64,000 nt of DNA from Streptomyces neyagawaensis (GCF_023516595.1 NZ_JAMGBG010000019.1:1-64000); one strand, 5' to 3'. Numbered from the stretch's first letter, positions 1-8,730 are shown. A program made the numbers and translations. The notes: a model not told the origin generated them from the sequence alone.

Positions 1-22
1 CCCGCGCCGGCTGTCCAATTGG

Positions 23-40
23 GTCCCACCAATGTGGGAC
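23..40. terminator. Small hairpin at the window's left edge
   Basis: GTCCCAC and GTGGGAC form a perfect 7-bp stem around the loop CAAT. It lies just beyond the stop codon of the minus-strand SAF-domain gene, so it may end that transcript or that of a gene to the left of the window. There is no T-tract, as is usual in Streptomyces. Confidence 0.4.
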
Positions 41-67
41 TTGACGTGCGGCCGGGGGCCGGGCGCC

Positions 68-850
68 TCACCACAGCGTCACCGCCAGGCGGGAGGTCGC
101 GCCCGCGCCGGCCAGGCGCGCCGCCGTGGAGCGGGGCACCGACAGGACGATCAGGGCACCGCTCTCCGTGGCGCTCGCCGCCGGCACCTTCGTGACGCGG
201 GCGCCCCGCGCGACCACTCGCGCGTCGCCGCCCGTGGCGGAATGCTCCGCCGCGATCACGTCGACGCGGTCGCCGGGGCGCAGCAGCCGTACCGTCGCGC
301 CGTCGGCGATGCGTACCGGCGCGGTGACCGTCCCGGTGGTGGCCCGGCGCTCGGGTGCGGGGTCGGCCACGGGGTGCCCCCTGACCCGTTCGCCCTCCGC
401 TTCCCCTTCCCCGGGACCCGCCCCCGTAGCCAGCAGCGCGGCGGCGGTCACCGCCAGACCAGCTGCCATGGCCCGCCTCCGGCAGCGGGCGAGGCGCCGC
501 ATCCGCTGTGCGCCGCCCCGGATCCGTAGCGGTGCGAAGTGCGGGACCTCGCAGGTGGGAGGCGCGTCGGCACCGGGCGGCCCGGCGGCCCAGGAGGGCA
601 GACGGGCGGACACGGACCCGGATGCGCGCGAGGACGAGATCGCCGACGGTAAGGAGACCGAGGAGTCAGAGCGGGCCGGGGAAGCCGAGGGGGACGAGGG
701 GGACAAGTGCGTGGGCGCGGGCCGGGGCGAAGCCGTGGGCGCGAGCCTAGCCGTGGGCGTGGGCGTGGGCGTGGGCGTGGGCGTGGGCGTGGGCGTGGAC
801 GTGGACGTGGGCGTGGGCGTGGACGAGAGCGGGGACGAAGGACGGGACAT
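68..850 (-). CDS. SAF-domain protein with signal anchor
   Basis: Predicted secreted or membrane-anchored protein of 260 aa. A hydrophobic segment near residues 120-140 (AAGLAVTAAALLATG) follows an Arg-rich stretch. The C-terminal ~90 residues (VRIADGATVRLLRPGDRVDVIAA...) match the SAF/RcpC-type domain of CpaB-like pilus assembly and flagellar P-ring chaperone proteins. The N-terminal third is a Thr-Pro/Thr-Ser repeat encoded by a 6-bp microsatellite, then Ser/Ala/Pro-rich sequence. I chose the ATG at 850 because GGTGG lies 8 bases upstream; an in-frame start at 991 is also open. Homologs in Streptomyces usually lack such a long repeat, so the true N-terminus is uncertain. Its exact role is unknown; no pilus genes are adjacent. 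Confidence 0.7.
   Translation of the reverse strand: MSRPSSPLSSTPTPTSTSTPTPTPTPTPTPTPTARLAPTASPRPAPTHLSPSSPSASPARSDSSVSLPSAISSSRASGSVSARLPSWAAGPPGADAPPTCEVPHFAPLRIRGGAQRMRRLARCRRRAMAAGLAVTAAALLATGAGPGEGEAEGERVRGHPVADPAPERRATTGTVTAPVRIADGATVRLLRPGDRVDVIAAEHSATGGDARVVARGARVTKVPAASATESGALIVLSVPRSTAARLAGAGATSRLAVTLW
753..824. repeat. Hexanucleotide microsatellite inside the SAF-domain gene
   Basis: Twelve consecutive 6-bp units (GTGGGC or GTGGAC on the plus strand) lie within the coding region and encode alternating Thr-Pro and Thr-Ser on the minus strand. Because the unit is a multiple of three, copy number changes would keep the frame. Confidence 0.9.
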
Positions 851-1105
851 GGGGTCACCACCTGCTGCGTGAGATCGGCTTGCGGTCCCACGATGAGGCT
901 TCGCGGCGGAGCCCGCCGGGCCCTGTGGATCGTCCACCGACTGTGGAAAACCCCGCCACCCGAACGAGGCGTTCCGGCGGGCCGTCCCCACCTGCTGCCA
1001 GGTCGGTCACCCCGCGGCCGGAACAGGAGGCTCCGGCGCTGCCGTCATCACCGTCCCGCCCGGCCACACGCCGTCACCACCCCCGTCCCTCCCGGCCACC
1101 CCCCG

Positions 1106-2020
1106 TCACGGCAGTTCGAACCCCGGGTCCATGCCGCCCAGTGCCTTCGTGCACAGGCAGTCGCGGGTGTCGGTCGGCGGCAGCGCGGTGACCGTGTCGA
1201 AGAGGACGCCGCGGAGGCGGTCGATGTTCGCGGCGAAGACCTCCAGGACCTCCTCGTGGGAGACGCCCTCGCCGGTCTCGGCGCCCGCGTCGAGGTCGGT
1301 GACGAGGGTGAGGGACGTGTAGCAGAGCTCCAGCTCGCGGGCGAGGATCGCCTCGGGGTGGCCGGTCATGCCGACGACGGACCAGCCCTGCGCCTGGTGC
1401 CAGAGGGACTCGGCGCGGGTGGAGAAGCGGGGGCCCTCCACGACGACGAGGGTGCCGCCGTCCACCGGCTCCCAGTCACGGCCGCGGGCCGCTTCCAGGG
1501 CCGCCTTGCGCCCGGCGGGGCAGTACGGGTCGGCGAGCGAGACGTGGACGACGTTCGGGATCGTGCCGTCGGGACGGGGCAGGCCGTCGAAGTAGGTCTG
1601 CTCCCGGGACTTCGTGCGGTCCACCATCTGGTCCGGCACCAGGAGCGTGCCGGGGCCGTACTCGGGGCGCAGCCCGCCCACCGCGCACGGGCCGAGGACC
1701 TGGCGCGCCCCGACGGACCGCAGCGCCCACAGGTTGGCGCGGTAGTTGATGCGGTGCGGTGGCAGATGGTGGCCGCGGCCGTGGCGCGGGAGGAAGGCGA
1801 CCCGGCGGCCGGCGATCTCGCCGAGGAACAGTGAGTCGCTCGGCGGCCCGTACGGGGTGTCCACCTGTATCTCGGTCACGTCGTCGAGGAAGGAGTAGAA
1901 CCCCGAACCCCCGATGACACCGATCTCCGCCCGGTCGGCCGCCGACGATCCCGTCGACGTGGCCGCCGACGATCCCGTGGACGTGGCCACCGCGTTGCCC
2001 AACTGCTCCGTGTTCGCCAT
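1106..2020 (-). CDS. mtnP: S-methyl-5'-thioadenosine phosphorylase
   Basis: Cleaves methylthioadenosine (from polyamine synthesis and similar reactions) with phosphate to adenine and methylthioribose-1-phosphate. The 304-aa protein shows the purine nucleoside phosphorylase type 2 pattern: IGVIGGSGFYSF phosphate-binding loop near residue 33, LPRHGRGH with the following HRINYRANLWAL, and GTLVVVEGPRFSTRAES. The MTGHPE motif lies at the nucleoside site and DLDAG in the later catalytic region. The N-terminal ~30 residues are an extension not seen in the core family and contain a perfect duplication of ATSTGSSA (a 24-bp tandem repeat at 1938-1985). The start is the ATG of MANTEQ. A strong terminator lies upstream, so it is probably transcribed separately from the FmdB gene. 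Confidence 0.95.
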   Translation of the reverse strand: MANTEQLGNAVATSTGSSAATSTGSSAADRAEIGVIGGSGFYSFLDDVTEIQVDTPYGPPSDSLFLGEIAGRRVAFLPRHGRGHHLPPHRINYRANLWALRSVGARQVLGPCAVGGLRPEYGPGTLLVPDQMVDRTKSREQTYFDGLPRPDGTIPNVVHVSLADPYCPAGRKAALEAARGRDWEPVDGGTLVVVEGPRFSTRAESLWHQAQGWSVVGMTGHPEAILARELELCYTSLTLVTDLDAGAETGEGVSHEEVLEVFAANIDRLRGVLFDTVTALPPTDTRDCLCTKALGGMDPGFELP

Positions 2021-2055
2021 GCCCGCACCCTAACCGGGCCGGGGGACGCCGAAGA

Positions 2056-2082
2056 CCCTGCCGTCGGCGAACGACGGCAGGG
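2056..2082 (-). terminator. Terminator between the FmdB gene and mtnP
   Basis: CCCTGCCGTC and GACGGCAGGG form a perfect 10-bp stem with a 7-base loop, placed between the FmdB stop and the mtnP start. It fits a factor-independent terminator of the FmdB transcript. Confidence 0.75.
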
Positions 2083-2108
2083 CCCGGAAGGAAGCGCCCG
2101 CGCGCGTA

Positions 2109-2432
2109 CTACGCGGCGGAGGTGCTGCTGGAGCTGCTGCTGGTCGAGGACGAGCCCGAGGACGACTTCGCGTCGGACGACGACGTCGAGGCCGCGGCCT
2201 TCGAGTCCGAGGACGACGACGACTTCGACGACGCCGGGCTGCTGCTCGACGACGAGCCGCGGCTGTCGTTGCGGTAGAAGCCGGAGCCCTTGAAGACGAT
2301 GCCGACCGCGGAGAACACCTTCTTGAGGCGGCCGTTGCAGCTGGGGCACTCGGTCAGGGCATCGTCGGTGAACTTCTGCACCGCTTCGAGGCCCTCACCG
2401 CATTCGGTGCACTGGTACTGGTACGTCGGCAC
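2109..2432 (-). CDS. FmdB-family zinc-ribbon protein, Ruc-like chaperone
   Basis: Small 107-aa protein with an N-terminal zinc ribbon (PTYQYQCTECGEGLE, then ECPSCNGRLKKVF) that has four cysteines in two CxxC pairs. The C-terminal half is almost entirely Ser, Ala, Lys and Asp and should be disordered. The mycobacterial homolog Rv0991c (Ruc) is a redox-regulated chaperone with this layout and is repressed by HrcA. The same regulation is suggested here by a CIRCE element directly upstream. The GTG start is preferred over an upstream ATG because AGGAGG sits 8 bases before it and the protein then begins with the family-typical PTYQYQC. Gene order with cyclo-ligase, galU and moeA nearby also matches Mycobacterium. 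The chaperone function is inferred from family and context, not shown by sequence alone. Confidence 0.88.
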   Translation of the reverse strand: MPTYQYQCTECGEGLEAVQKFTDDALTECPSCNGRLKKVFSAVGIVFKGSGFYRNDSRGSSSSSSPASSKSSSSSDSKAAASTSSSDAKSSSGSSSTSSSSSSTSAA

Positions 2433-2443
2433 TGGTCTTCCTC

Positions 2444-2470
2444 CTGGCACTCTCACTCGATGAGTGCTAA
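2444..2470 (-). promoter_or_regulatory. CIRCE element (HrcA operator)
   Basis: On the minus strand the sequence reads TTAGCACTC, nine bases, then GAGTGCCAG. The CIRCE consensus is TTAGCACTC-N9-GAGTGCTAA: the left half is perfect, the right half matches 7 of 9, and the spacer is exactly nine. It lies just upstream of the AGGAGG of the FmdB/Ruc-like gene, in the usual position for an HrcA-repressed leader. Confidence 0.85.
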
Positions 2471-2501
2471 CGACGGTCCATAGTGACCTATTCCCCGGCC
2501 A

Positions 2502-3773
2502 TCAGTCCACTGTCACCGGCACTCGGTGACCGACGACACGCGCGACGGTGAGGCTCCGGGGCCGTGCCACCAGGCGTGACCGCAGCGCCAGCAGGGTCAC
2601 CAGCGCCAGTGCCGTACCGGCCATCGGCACCAGGAACCCGGCACCGCCCCCCAGCCGGTCCTCCAGCTGTCCGGCGGCCGTGACGGCGGCCGCCTGGCCG
2701 AGCGCGACCGCGCCGGTCAGCCAGGTGAACGCCTCCGTGCGGGCGCCCGCCGGGACGAGGCTCTCGACCAGGGTGTAGCCGGTGATCAGCGCGGGCGCGA
2801 TGCACATACCGACCAGGAGCCCCAGGGCGGCGAGCACGGCCACGGAATCGGCGGTCCACAGGGCGGAGGCCACGAGCGCGAGGGCCGTGTATCCGGCGAT
2901 CAGGCGGCGTCGCGGAGTCGCCTTCCAGGCGATCGCGCCGCAGACGATGCCGGAGAGCATGTTGCCGGCGGCGAAGACGCCGTACAGGACGCCGTTCATG
3001 CCGGGCTCGCCGATCGACTCGCTGAAGGCGGCGAGCGACACCTGCATGCCGCCGAAGACGGAACCGATGCCCAGGAAGGCGACGATCAGGACGCGCACAC
3101 CCGGGACCGACAGCGCGGAACCGTGCTCCACGCGCGCGTGGGACGCGGGTACGACCGCGGGCTGCGTGCTCCGCTGCGCGGCGAAGAGCAGCCCGCCGAT
3201 CAGCGTGAGCGCGGCCTCGGTGAACAGTCCGGCCGCGGGGTGCACGGCGGTGCACAGCGCGGTCGCCAGCAGCGGGCCGAGCACGAAGGTCAGCTCGTCG
3301 GTGACGGACTCGAAGGCCGCCGCGGTCGACATCAGGGGCGAGCCCTTGAGCTTGACGCCCCAGCGGGCCCGCACCATCGGCCCGATCTGCGGCACCGAGG
3401 CACCGGTCGGCACGGCGGCGGCGAACAGCGCCCACAGGGGGGCGTGGGCGAGTGCCAGCGCCGTCAGGGAGAGGGCTGACACGCCGTGGACGAGGATGCC
3501 CGGGAGCAGGACGGCGCGCTGCCCGTAGCGGTCGGCGAGACGGCCGCTGTACGGGGCGAACAGCGCCATGGAGACACCGGTGACGGCGGCGACGGCGCCC
3601 GCCGCCCCGTACGAGCCGGTGGTGTGCTGCACCAGCAGCACGAGGGAGAGCGTCAGCATCGCGAACGGCTGGCGTGCCGCGAAACCGGGGAGAAGGAAAG
3701 TCCACGCGCCGCGGGTGCGCAGCAGCTGCCCGTATCCCGGGCGGGACGCCTTCGAGGTGACCGTGGATGCCAC
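2502..3773 (-). CDS. MFS transporter
   Basis: Membrane transporter of 423 aa with about 12 hydrophobic segments in two halves (AMLTLSLVLLVQHTTGS, GAAGAVAAVTGVSMALFAPY, then later VRVLIVAFLGIGSVFGGM and similar). The loop YSGRLADRYGQR after the second helix is the MFS signature between helices 2 and 3. The substrate cannot be told from sequence. I chose the GTG of VASTVTSK because GGAAAGG lies upstream and earlier residues are not family-like; an open frame continues to 3899. It stands downstream of the K+/H+ antiporter gene on the same strand with a gap of about 275 bases, and upstream of the FmdB gene, which has its own HrcA-type operator. Confidence 0.85.
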   Translation of the reverse strand: MASTVTSKASRPGYGQLLRTRGAWTFLLPGFAARQPFAMLTLSLVLLVQHTTGSYGAAGAVAAVTGVSMALFAPYSGRLADRYGQRAVLLPGILVHGVSALSLTALALAHAPLWALFAAAVPTGASVPQIGPMVRARWGVKLKGSPLMSTAAAFESVTDELTFVLGPLLATALCTAVHPAAGLFTEAALTLIGGLLFAAQRSTQPAVVPASHARVEHGSALSVPGVRVLIVAFLGIGSVFGGMQVSLAAFSESIGEPGMNGVLYGVFAAGNMLSGIVCGAIAWKATPRRRLIAGYTALALVASALWTADSVAVLAALGLLVGMCIAPALITGYTLVESLVPAGARTEAFTWLTGAVALGQAAAVTAAGQLEDRLGGGAGFLVPMAGTALALVTLLALRSRLVARPRSLTVARVVGHRVPVTVD

Positions 3774-4049
3774 GGCCCGTGCCTTTCCGCCGCCTGGTAG
3801 CGCGGCCCCCAGGTCGCGGGGGCCGGGCGCCGAGAGCTGTCCTCTTGCGCTACTGCGGTAGATGCCGATGCCCGCGGAAGGGGGCGATCCGGCCGCCATA
3901 CGGTCGCGCCAGCTCTGCGTCAGACAGAGTTGGTCCGATCAAGTGCACCTTCATCGTACAGGGGGAACGGGTGGTTCACCTGTGAAAATGAGCACTACTG
4001 GCGGCCGGGCCTCCGAATCGGAATGGCGTGAACGGTTCGAAATCTGTTG

Positions 4050-5576
4050 TTAACGCCCCGTGGGGCGGCCGGGTCCGCCGTTGCCGTTCCCCGTGCCCAG
4101 CCATCCGGCGAGCTTGCCGCCCTGGCCGACGGCCCGTAGGCGGCGTTCCGCGCTGTCGCGGACGGGGTCGGTGGCGACGACGAGGAGTTCGTCCCCGCGA
4201 CGCAGCACGGTGGTCGGCAGGGGCACGAAGGACGTGCCGTCGCGGACGACGAGGGTGACGGCCGAGCCCGCGGGCAGCCGCAGCTCGTTGACCTCGACGC
4301 CGTGCATACGGGACCCCTTCGGGATGGCCACCGACAGCAGGTGCCCGCGCAGTCGCTCCAGGGGCGCCGATTCGATGCCGAGGTCGGCGGCCTCGTCGCC
4401 GCTGCCGCCCAGCCGCAGCTTGCGGGCCAGCCAGGGCAGGGTCGGCCCCTGGACCAGGGTGTAGACCACGACCAGTACGAAGACGATGTTGAAGATCCGG
4501 CGGCTGCCCTCGACGCCGCTCACCATGGGGATGGTCGCCAGGATGATGGGCACCGCGCCGCGCAGGCCGGCCCACGACAGCAGGGCCTGCTCGCGCCACG
4601 GGATCCGGAACGGCACCAGGCCCACGACGACGCTCAGCGGTCGCGCCACCATGGTGAGCACCAGACCTATGACGAGCGCGGGCCAGATGTCGTCGCCCAT
4701 CTCGTGCGGGGTCACGAGCAGGCCGAGCAGCACGAACATGCCGATCTGGGCGATCCAGCCGACGCCCTCGGCGAAGCCGCGGGTGGCGGGCCAGTGCGGC
4801 AGCTTGGCGTTGCCGAGCACCATGGAGGCCAGGTAGACGGCGAGGAAGCCGCTGCCGTGGGCGAGCGCGCCGACAGCGTACGCGGCGACGGAGATGGCCA
4901 TGACGGCGATCGGGTAGAGACCGGAGGCGGGCAGGGCCACATGCCTCAGGCCCCACGAGCCGAGCCAGCCCACCGCGAGGCCGATGGCGGCGCCGATCGC
5001 CAGTTCGAGGGCTATCTCACCGATCAGGGCGTACCAGTGCTCGATCGGCCCGGCCGTGGAGAGCGCGGCGACGAGGATGACCACCGGGGCGTCGTTGAAG
5101 CCGGACTCGGCCTCCAGGATGCCCGTCACGCGCGCGGGAAGGGGGATCTTGCGCAGCACGGAGAACACGGCCGCCGCGTCCGTGGAGGACACCACCGCGC
5201 CGATGATGAGCGCCTGCCGCCACTCCAGGCCGATCAGGTAGTGCGCTCCCGCGGCCGTCACCCCGACGCTCACCGCGACCCCGACCAGCGCCAGCGAGCT
5301 GGCGGCCGGCAGGGCCGGCTTGATCTCCTTCCACTTCGTGCCGAGGCCGCCCTCCGCCAGGATGACGACGAGGGCCGCGTAGCCGATGACCTGGGTCAGT
5401 TCGGCGTTGTCGAAGTGGATGTCCCCGATGCCGTCCTGACCCATGGCGATGCCGATGCCGAGGTAGACGAGCAGGCTGGGGAGCCCGCTGCGCGACGAGA
5501 TCCGGACCGCGGCCACCGCGACCAGGAGGACGAGCGAGCAGACGAGCAGGAGCTGGTTGAGGTCATGGACAGTCAG
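4050..5576 (-). CDS. Potassium/proton antiporter, CPA1/NhaP2 type
   Basis: Cation/proton exchanger of 508 aa. The N-terminal ~380 residues form a hydrophobic Na_H_Exchanger domain with conserved SSTDAAAVFS and ESGFNDAPVVIL motifs that carry the acidic transport residues. The C-terminal ~110 residues form a soluble RCK_C/TrkA_C domain (LPAGSAVTLVVRDGTSFVP, RRGDELLVVATD), the typical K+-sensing module of CvrA/NhaP2-type antiporters. No ATG or GTG fits the N-terminus well. The best start is a CTG (LTVHDLNQLLL) nine bases after AAAGG, because the first helix begins right after it. Upstream in-frame ATG (5666) would add 30 unlike residues. It is divergent from the penicillin acylase gene. Confidence 0.88.
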   Translation of the reverse strand: MTVHDLNQLLLVCSLVLLVAVAAVRISSRSGLPSLLVYLGIGIAMGQDGIGDIHFDNAELTQVIGYAALVVILAEGGLGTKWKEIKPALPAASSLALVGVAVSVGVTAAGAHYLIGLEWRQALIIGAVVSSTDAAAVFSVLRKIPLPARVTGILEAESGFNDAPVVILVAALSTAGPIEHWYALIGEIALELAIGAAIGLAVGWLGSWGLRHVALPASGLYPIAVMAISVAAYAVGALAHGSGFLAVYLASMVLGNAKLPHWPATRGFAEGVGWIAQIGMFVLLGLLVTPHEMGDDIWPALVIGLVLTMVARPLSVVVGLVPFRIPWREQALLSWAGLRGAVPIILATIPMVSGVEGSRRIFNIVFVLVVVYTLVQGPTLPWLARKLRLGGSGDEAADLGIESAPLERLRGHLLSVAIPKGSRMHGVEVNELRLPAGSAVTLVVRDGTSFVPLPTTVLRRGDELLVVATDPVRDSAERRLRAVGQGGKLAGWLGTGNGNGGPGRPTGR

Positions 5577-5899
5577 AGGGTCGTACCTTTCTCGCCGAAC
5601 CGCACGTGGTTCCAGATGGTGGTGGGCTGCCGAGCACCTGAAGCGGGCACGTGCGCGTGAGGGCATACGAAGCCGATCACGGGAACCGTGCTGCGGGGGT
5701 TACTTCAGTGCAAGTACTTCGTTACCTTACCTAACTCTTGACGATTTCTTGACGCTTGCGGGTGCATGATCGACCGTCCGTCTGTGCCAGTTCCCGACTC
5801 CGCGTCAAGTCGTGTCGGGCCCTGCGCCTATGGTTGCTCCAGCGTTCAGTACAAAGCACAGCCCGACCTGCCGCTCGTGTTAGGACAGCAAGGACAGCG
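5577..5899. other. Divergent intergenic region, antiporter / penicillin acylase
   Basis: About 320 bases without a convincing gene. Toward the acylase gene, TATGGT at 5829-5834 is a likely -10 box about 66 bases before its ATG. Two TTGACG hexamers (5738, 5749) have no clear -10 partner. Toward the antiporter gene the minus strand holds TTAGGTAAGGTAAC, which is only half of an iron-box-like pattern. Confidence 0.45.
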
Positions 5900-8713
5900 A
5901 TGCCCCCCAACACCACCGCCTCCTCCGGTCAGCAGTCCGGCAAGTCCGGCAGGAAAAAGGGGCGCAAAGTACGCCTTCTCCTGATCATCCTGGTTCTGGC
6001 CCTCATCGGCGGCGTCGGCTTCGGGGCGTTCTGGTCCATCAGCACGGTCCGCGCCTCGTTCCCGCAGACCAAGGGCTCCATAACCCTGGAGGGCCTGTCC
6101 GGCCCGGTCGACGTCAAGCGCGACGGCTACGGGATCCCGCAGGTCTACGCCTCCTCCGACGAGGACCTGTTCATGGCGCAGGGCTACGTCCAGGCGCAGG
6201 ACAGGTTCTACGAGATGGACGTGCGCCGCCACATGACGGCCGGCCGCCTCTCGGAGATGTTCGGCGAGGGCCAGGTCGACAACGACGAGTTTCTGCGCAC
6301 CCTCGGCTGGCACCGCGTCGCCGAGGAGGAGTACAAGTCCACGATCTCGGCCGAGACGAAGAAGTACCTCGACGCCTACGCCAAGGGGGTCAACGCCTAC
6401 CTCGCCGGCAAGGACGGCGAGGAGATCTCCCTGGAGTACGCGGCCCTCGGCTTCGCCAACGACTACAAGCCCGAGGAGTGGACCCCGGTCGACTCCCTGG
6501 CCTGGCTGAAGGCCATGGCCTGGGACCTGCGCGGCAACATGCAGGACGAGATCGACCGGGCCCTGATGACCAGCCGCCTCGGCCCCAAGCAGATCGCCGA
6601 CCTGTACCCGCAGTACCCGTACGACCGCAACAAGGCGATCGTCCAGGAGGGCACGTACGACGAGCTCACCAAGACCTGGACCGACGGCTCGGGCACCTCG
6701 CAGAACGCCGGCGGCGCCGCGCAGGGCACGGGCGGAACGGGCACCGGCACGGGCGGCACGGGCACGAACACCGGCGGCACGGGCACCGGGACCGGCACGG
6801 GCGCCTCCTCCGACTCCTCGGCCGTCCAGACCCAGCTGACGGGCCTCTACGACGTCCTGGAGGACCTGCCCGAGGCCGTCGGAGTGAACGGCAACGGCAT
6901 CGGCTCCAACTCCTGGGTCGTCGCCGGCAGCCACACCATCACCGGCAAGCCCCTGCTCGCCAACGACCCGCACCTGTCGGCCTCGCTGCCCTCCGTCTGG
7001 TACCAGATGGGCCTGCACTGCAAGTCGGTCTCCCAGAAGTGCCAGTACGACGTCGCCGGCTACACCTTCGCCGGTATGCCCGGCGTGGTCATCGGCCACA
7101 ACCGGGACGTCTCCTGGGGCATGACCAACTCCGGCGTCGACGTCACCGACCTGTACCTGGAGAAGCTCACCGGCGACGGCTACCAGTACGGCAGCAAGGT
7201 GCTGCCGTTCGAGTCCCGCGAGGAGACCATCCAGGTCGCCGGCGGCTCCGACAAGAAGATCGTCGTCCGCACCACCAACAACGGCCCCCTGCTGTCCGAC
7301 CGCAGCAACGAACTCGTCCAGGTCGGCAAGAAGGCCACCGTCGACCGGGACGCCCCCGACCGCGGCGACGGCTACGGCATCGCCCTGCGCTGGACCGCGC
7401 TGGAGCCCGGCACCACCATGGACGCCGTCTTCGCGATGAACAGGGCCGCCGACTGGAACGGCTTCCGCAAGGCCGCCACCCTGTTCGACGTGCCCTCCCA
7501 GAACCTGATCTACGCCGACACCAAGGGCCACATCGGCTACCAGCTGCCCGGCAAGATCCCCACCCGCGGCAAGGGCGACGGCTCGATCCCCGCACCGGGC
7601 TGGGACACCCGGTACCGCTGGAACGGCTACATCGACCAGGACGAACTGCCCTTCGAGTACGACCCGGACCGCGGCTACATCGTCACCGCCAACCAGGCCG
7701 TCGTCGACGAGAAGTACCCCTACACCCTCACCACCGACTGGGGCTACGGCACGCGCGCGCAGCGCATCACCAGCCTGATCGAGTCGAAGATCAAGGGCGG
7801 CGGGAAGATCTCCACCGAGGACATGCGCCAGATGCAGATGGACAACAGCAGCGAGATCGCCAAGCTGCTCGTCCCGCTGCTGCTGAAGATCGACGTCAAG
7901 GACAAGCACATCCGGGAGGCGCAGAAGCTCCTGGAGGGCTGGGACTACACCCAGGACGCCGACTCGGCCGCCGCCGCGTACTTCAACTCGGTCTGGCGCA
8001 ACATCCTCAAGCTCGCCTTCGGCAACAAGCTGCCCAAGGAACTGCGGGTCGAGGGCCAGTGCCTCTCCGTCGAGCCGGTCGACAGCACCGGCCCCGCCGA
8101 CGAGGACCGCCGGGTGCGCGAGTGCGGCAAGCGCGACGCCGACCAGGCGCAGCCGGACGGCGGCGACCGCTGGTTCGAGGTGGTCCGCCGGATCATCGGC
8201 GACCAGGACAACGCCTGGTGGTCCACGCCGGCGCTGCGCAACCAGGACGCCGCCGACACCCGTGACGAGCTGTTCGCCCGGGCCATGCGCGACGCCCGCT
8301 GGGAGCTGACCGCCAAGCTCGGCAAGGACATCGACACCTGGAGCTGGGGCCGGCTGCACCGCCTGTTCCTGAAGAACCAGACGCTCGGTACCGAGGGCCC
8401 CGGCTTCGTGAAGTACATCCTCAACCGAGGCCCCTGGAAGCTCGGCGGCGGCGAGGCCACGGTGAACGCCACCGGCTGGAACGCGGCCGGCGGCTACGAG
8501 GTCGTGTGGGTGCCGTCGATGCGGATGGTCGTGAACCTCGGGGACCTCGACAAGTCCAAGTGGATCAACCTCACGGGTGCGTCCGGCCACGCGTACAACG
8601 CGCACTACACGGACCAGACCGGCAAGTGGGTCAAGGGCGAGCTGCTCACGTGGGCCTTCTCGAACAAGGCGGTCCAGGAGAGCACGAGCGACACGCTGCT
8701 GCTGAAGCCGTGA
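5900..8713 (+). CDS. Penicillin acylase family Ntn hydrolase
   Basis: N-terminal-nucleophile amidase of the penicillin G acylase family (acyl-homoserine lactone acylases also belong here), made as a precursor that cuts itself into two chains. Of 937 aa, residues ~25-47 are a membrane anchor after a Lys/Arg-rich start, so the enzyme should be extracytoplasmic. The alpha region starts with KGSITLEGLSGPVDVKRDGYG. The beta chain should begin at Ser336 in GIGSNSWVVAG, equivalent to the Ser-Asn-x-Trp of penicillin G acylase. Unusual is a Gly-Thr-rich low-complexity insert (about residues 265-307) in the spacer just before the cleavage site. Start: ATG of MPPNTT with AAGGA upstream. The natural substrate is unknown. 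A strong hairpin terminator follows. Confidence 0.9.
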   Translation: MPPNTTASSGQQSGKSGRKKGRKVRLLLIILVLALIGGVGFGAFWSISTVRASFPQTKGSITLEGLSGPVDVKRDGYGIPQVYASSDEDLFMAQGYVQAQDRFYEMDVRRHMTAGRLSEMFGEGQVDNDEFLRTLGWHRVAEEEYKSTISAETKKYLDAYAKGVNAYLAGKDGEEISLEYAALGFANDYKPEEWTPVDSLAWLKAMAWDLRGNMQDEIDRALMTSRLGPKQIADLYPQYPYDRNKAIVQEGTYDELTKTWTDGSGTSQNAGGAAQGTGGTGTGTGGTGTNTGGTGTGTGTGASSDSSAVQTQLTGLYDVLEDLPEAVGVNGNGIGSNSWVVAGSHTITGKPLLANDPHLSASLPSVWYQMGLHCKSVSQKCQYDVAGYTFAGMPGVVIGHNRDVSWGMTNSGVDVTDLYLEKLTGDGYQYGSKVLPFESREETIQVAGGSDKKIVVRTTNNGPLLSDRSNELVQVGKKATVDRDAPDRGDGYGIALRWTALEPGTTMDAVFAMNRAADWNGFRKAATLFDVPSQNLIYADTKGHIGYQLPGKIPTRGKGDGSIPAPGWDTRYRWNGYIDQDELPFEYDPDRGYIVTANQAVVDEKYPYTLTTDWGYGTRAQRITSLIESKIKGGGKISTEDMRQMQMDNSSEIAKLLVPLLLKIDVKDKHIREAQKLLEGWDYTQDADSAAAAYFNSVWRNILKLAFGNKLPKELRVEGQCLSVEPVDSTGPADEDRRVRECGKRDADQAQPDGGDRWFEVVRRIIGDQDNAWWSTPALRNQDAADTRDELFARAMRDARWELTAKLGKDIDTWSWGRLHRLFLKNQTLGTEGPGFVKYILNRGPWKLGGGEATVNATGWNAAGGYEVVWVPSMRMVVNLGDLDKSKWINLTGASGHAYNAHYTDQTGKWVKGELLTWAFSNKAVQESTSDTLLLKP

Positions 8714-8730
8714 CCGGCTGACCGAGCGGA

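Noticed and set aside
5700..5735. Iron box (DmdR1/IdeR site) before the antiporter gene
   Set aside because: Only the left half TTAGGTAAG is present; the inverted partner is missing.
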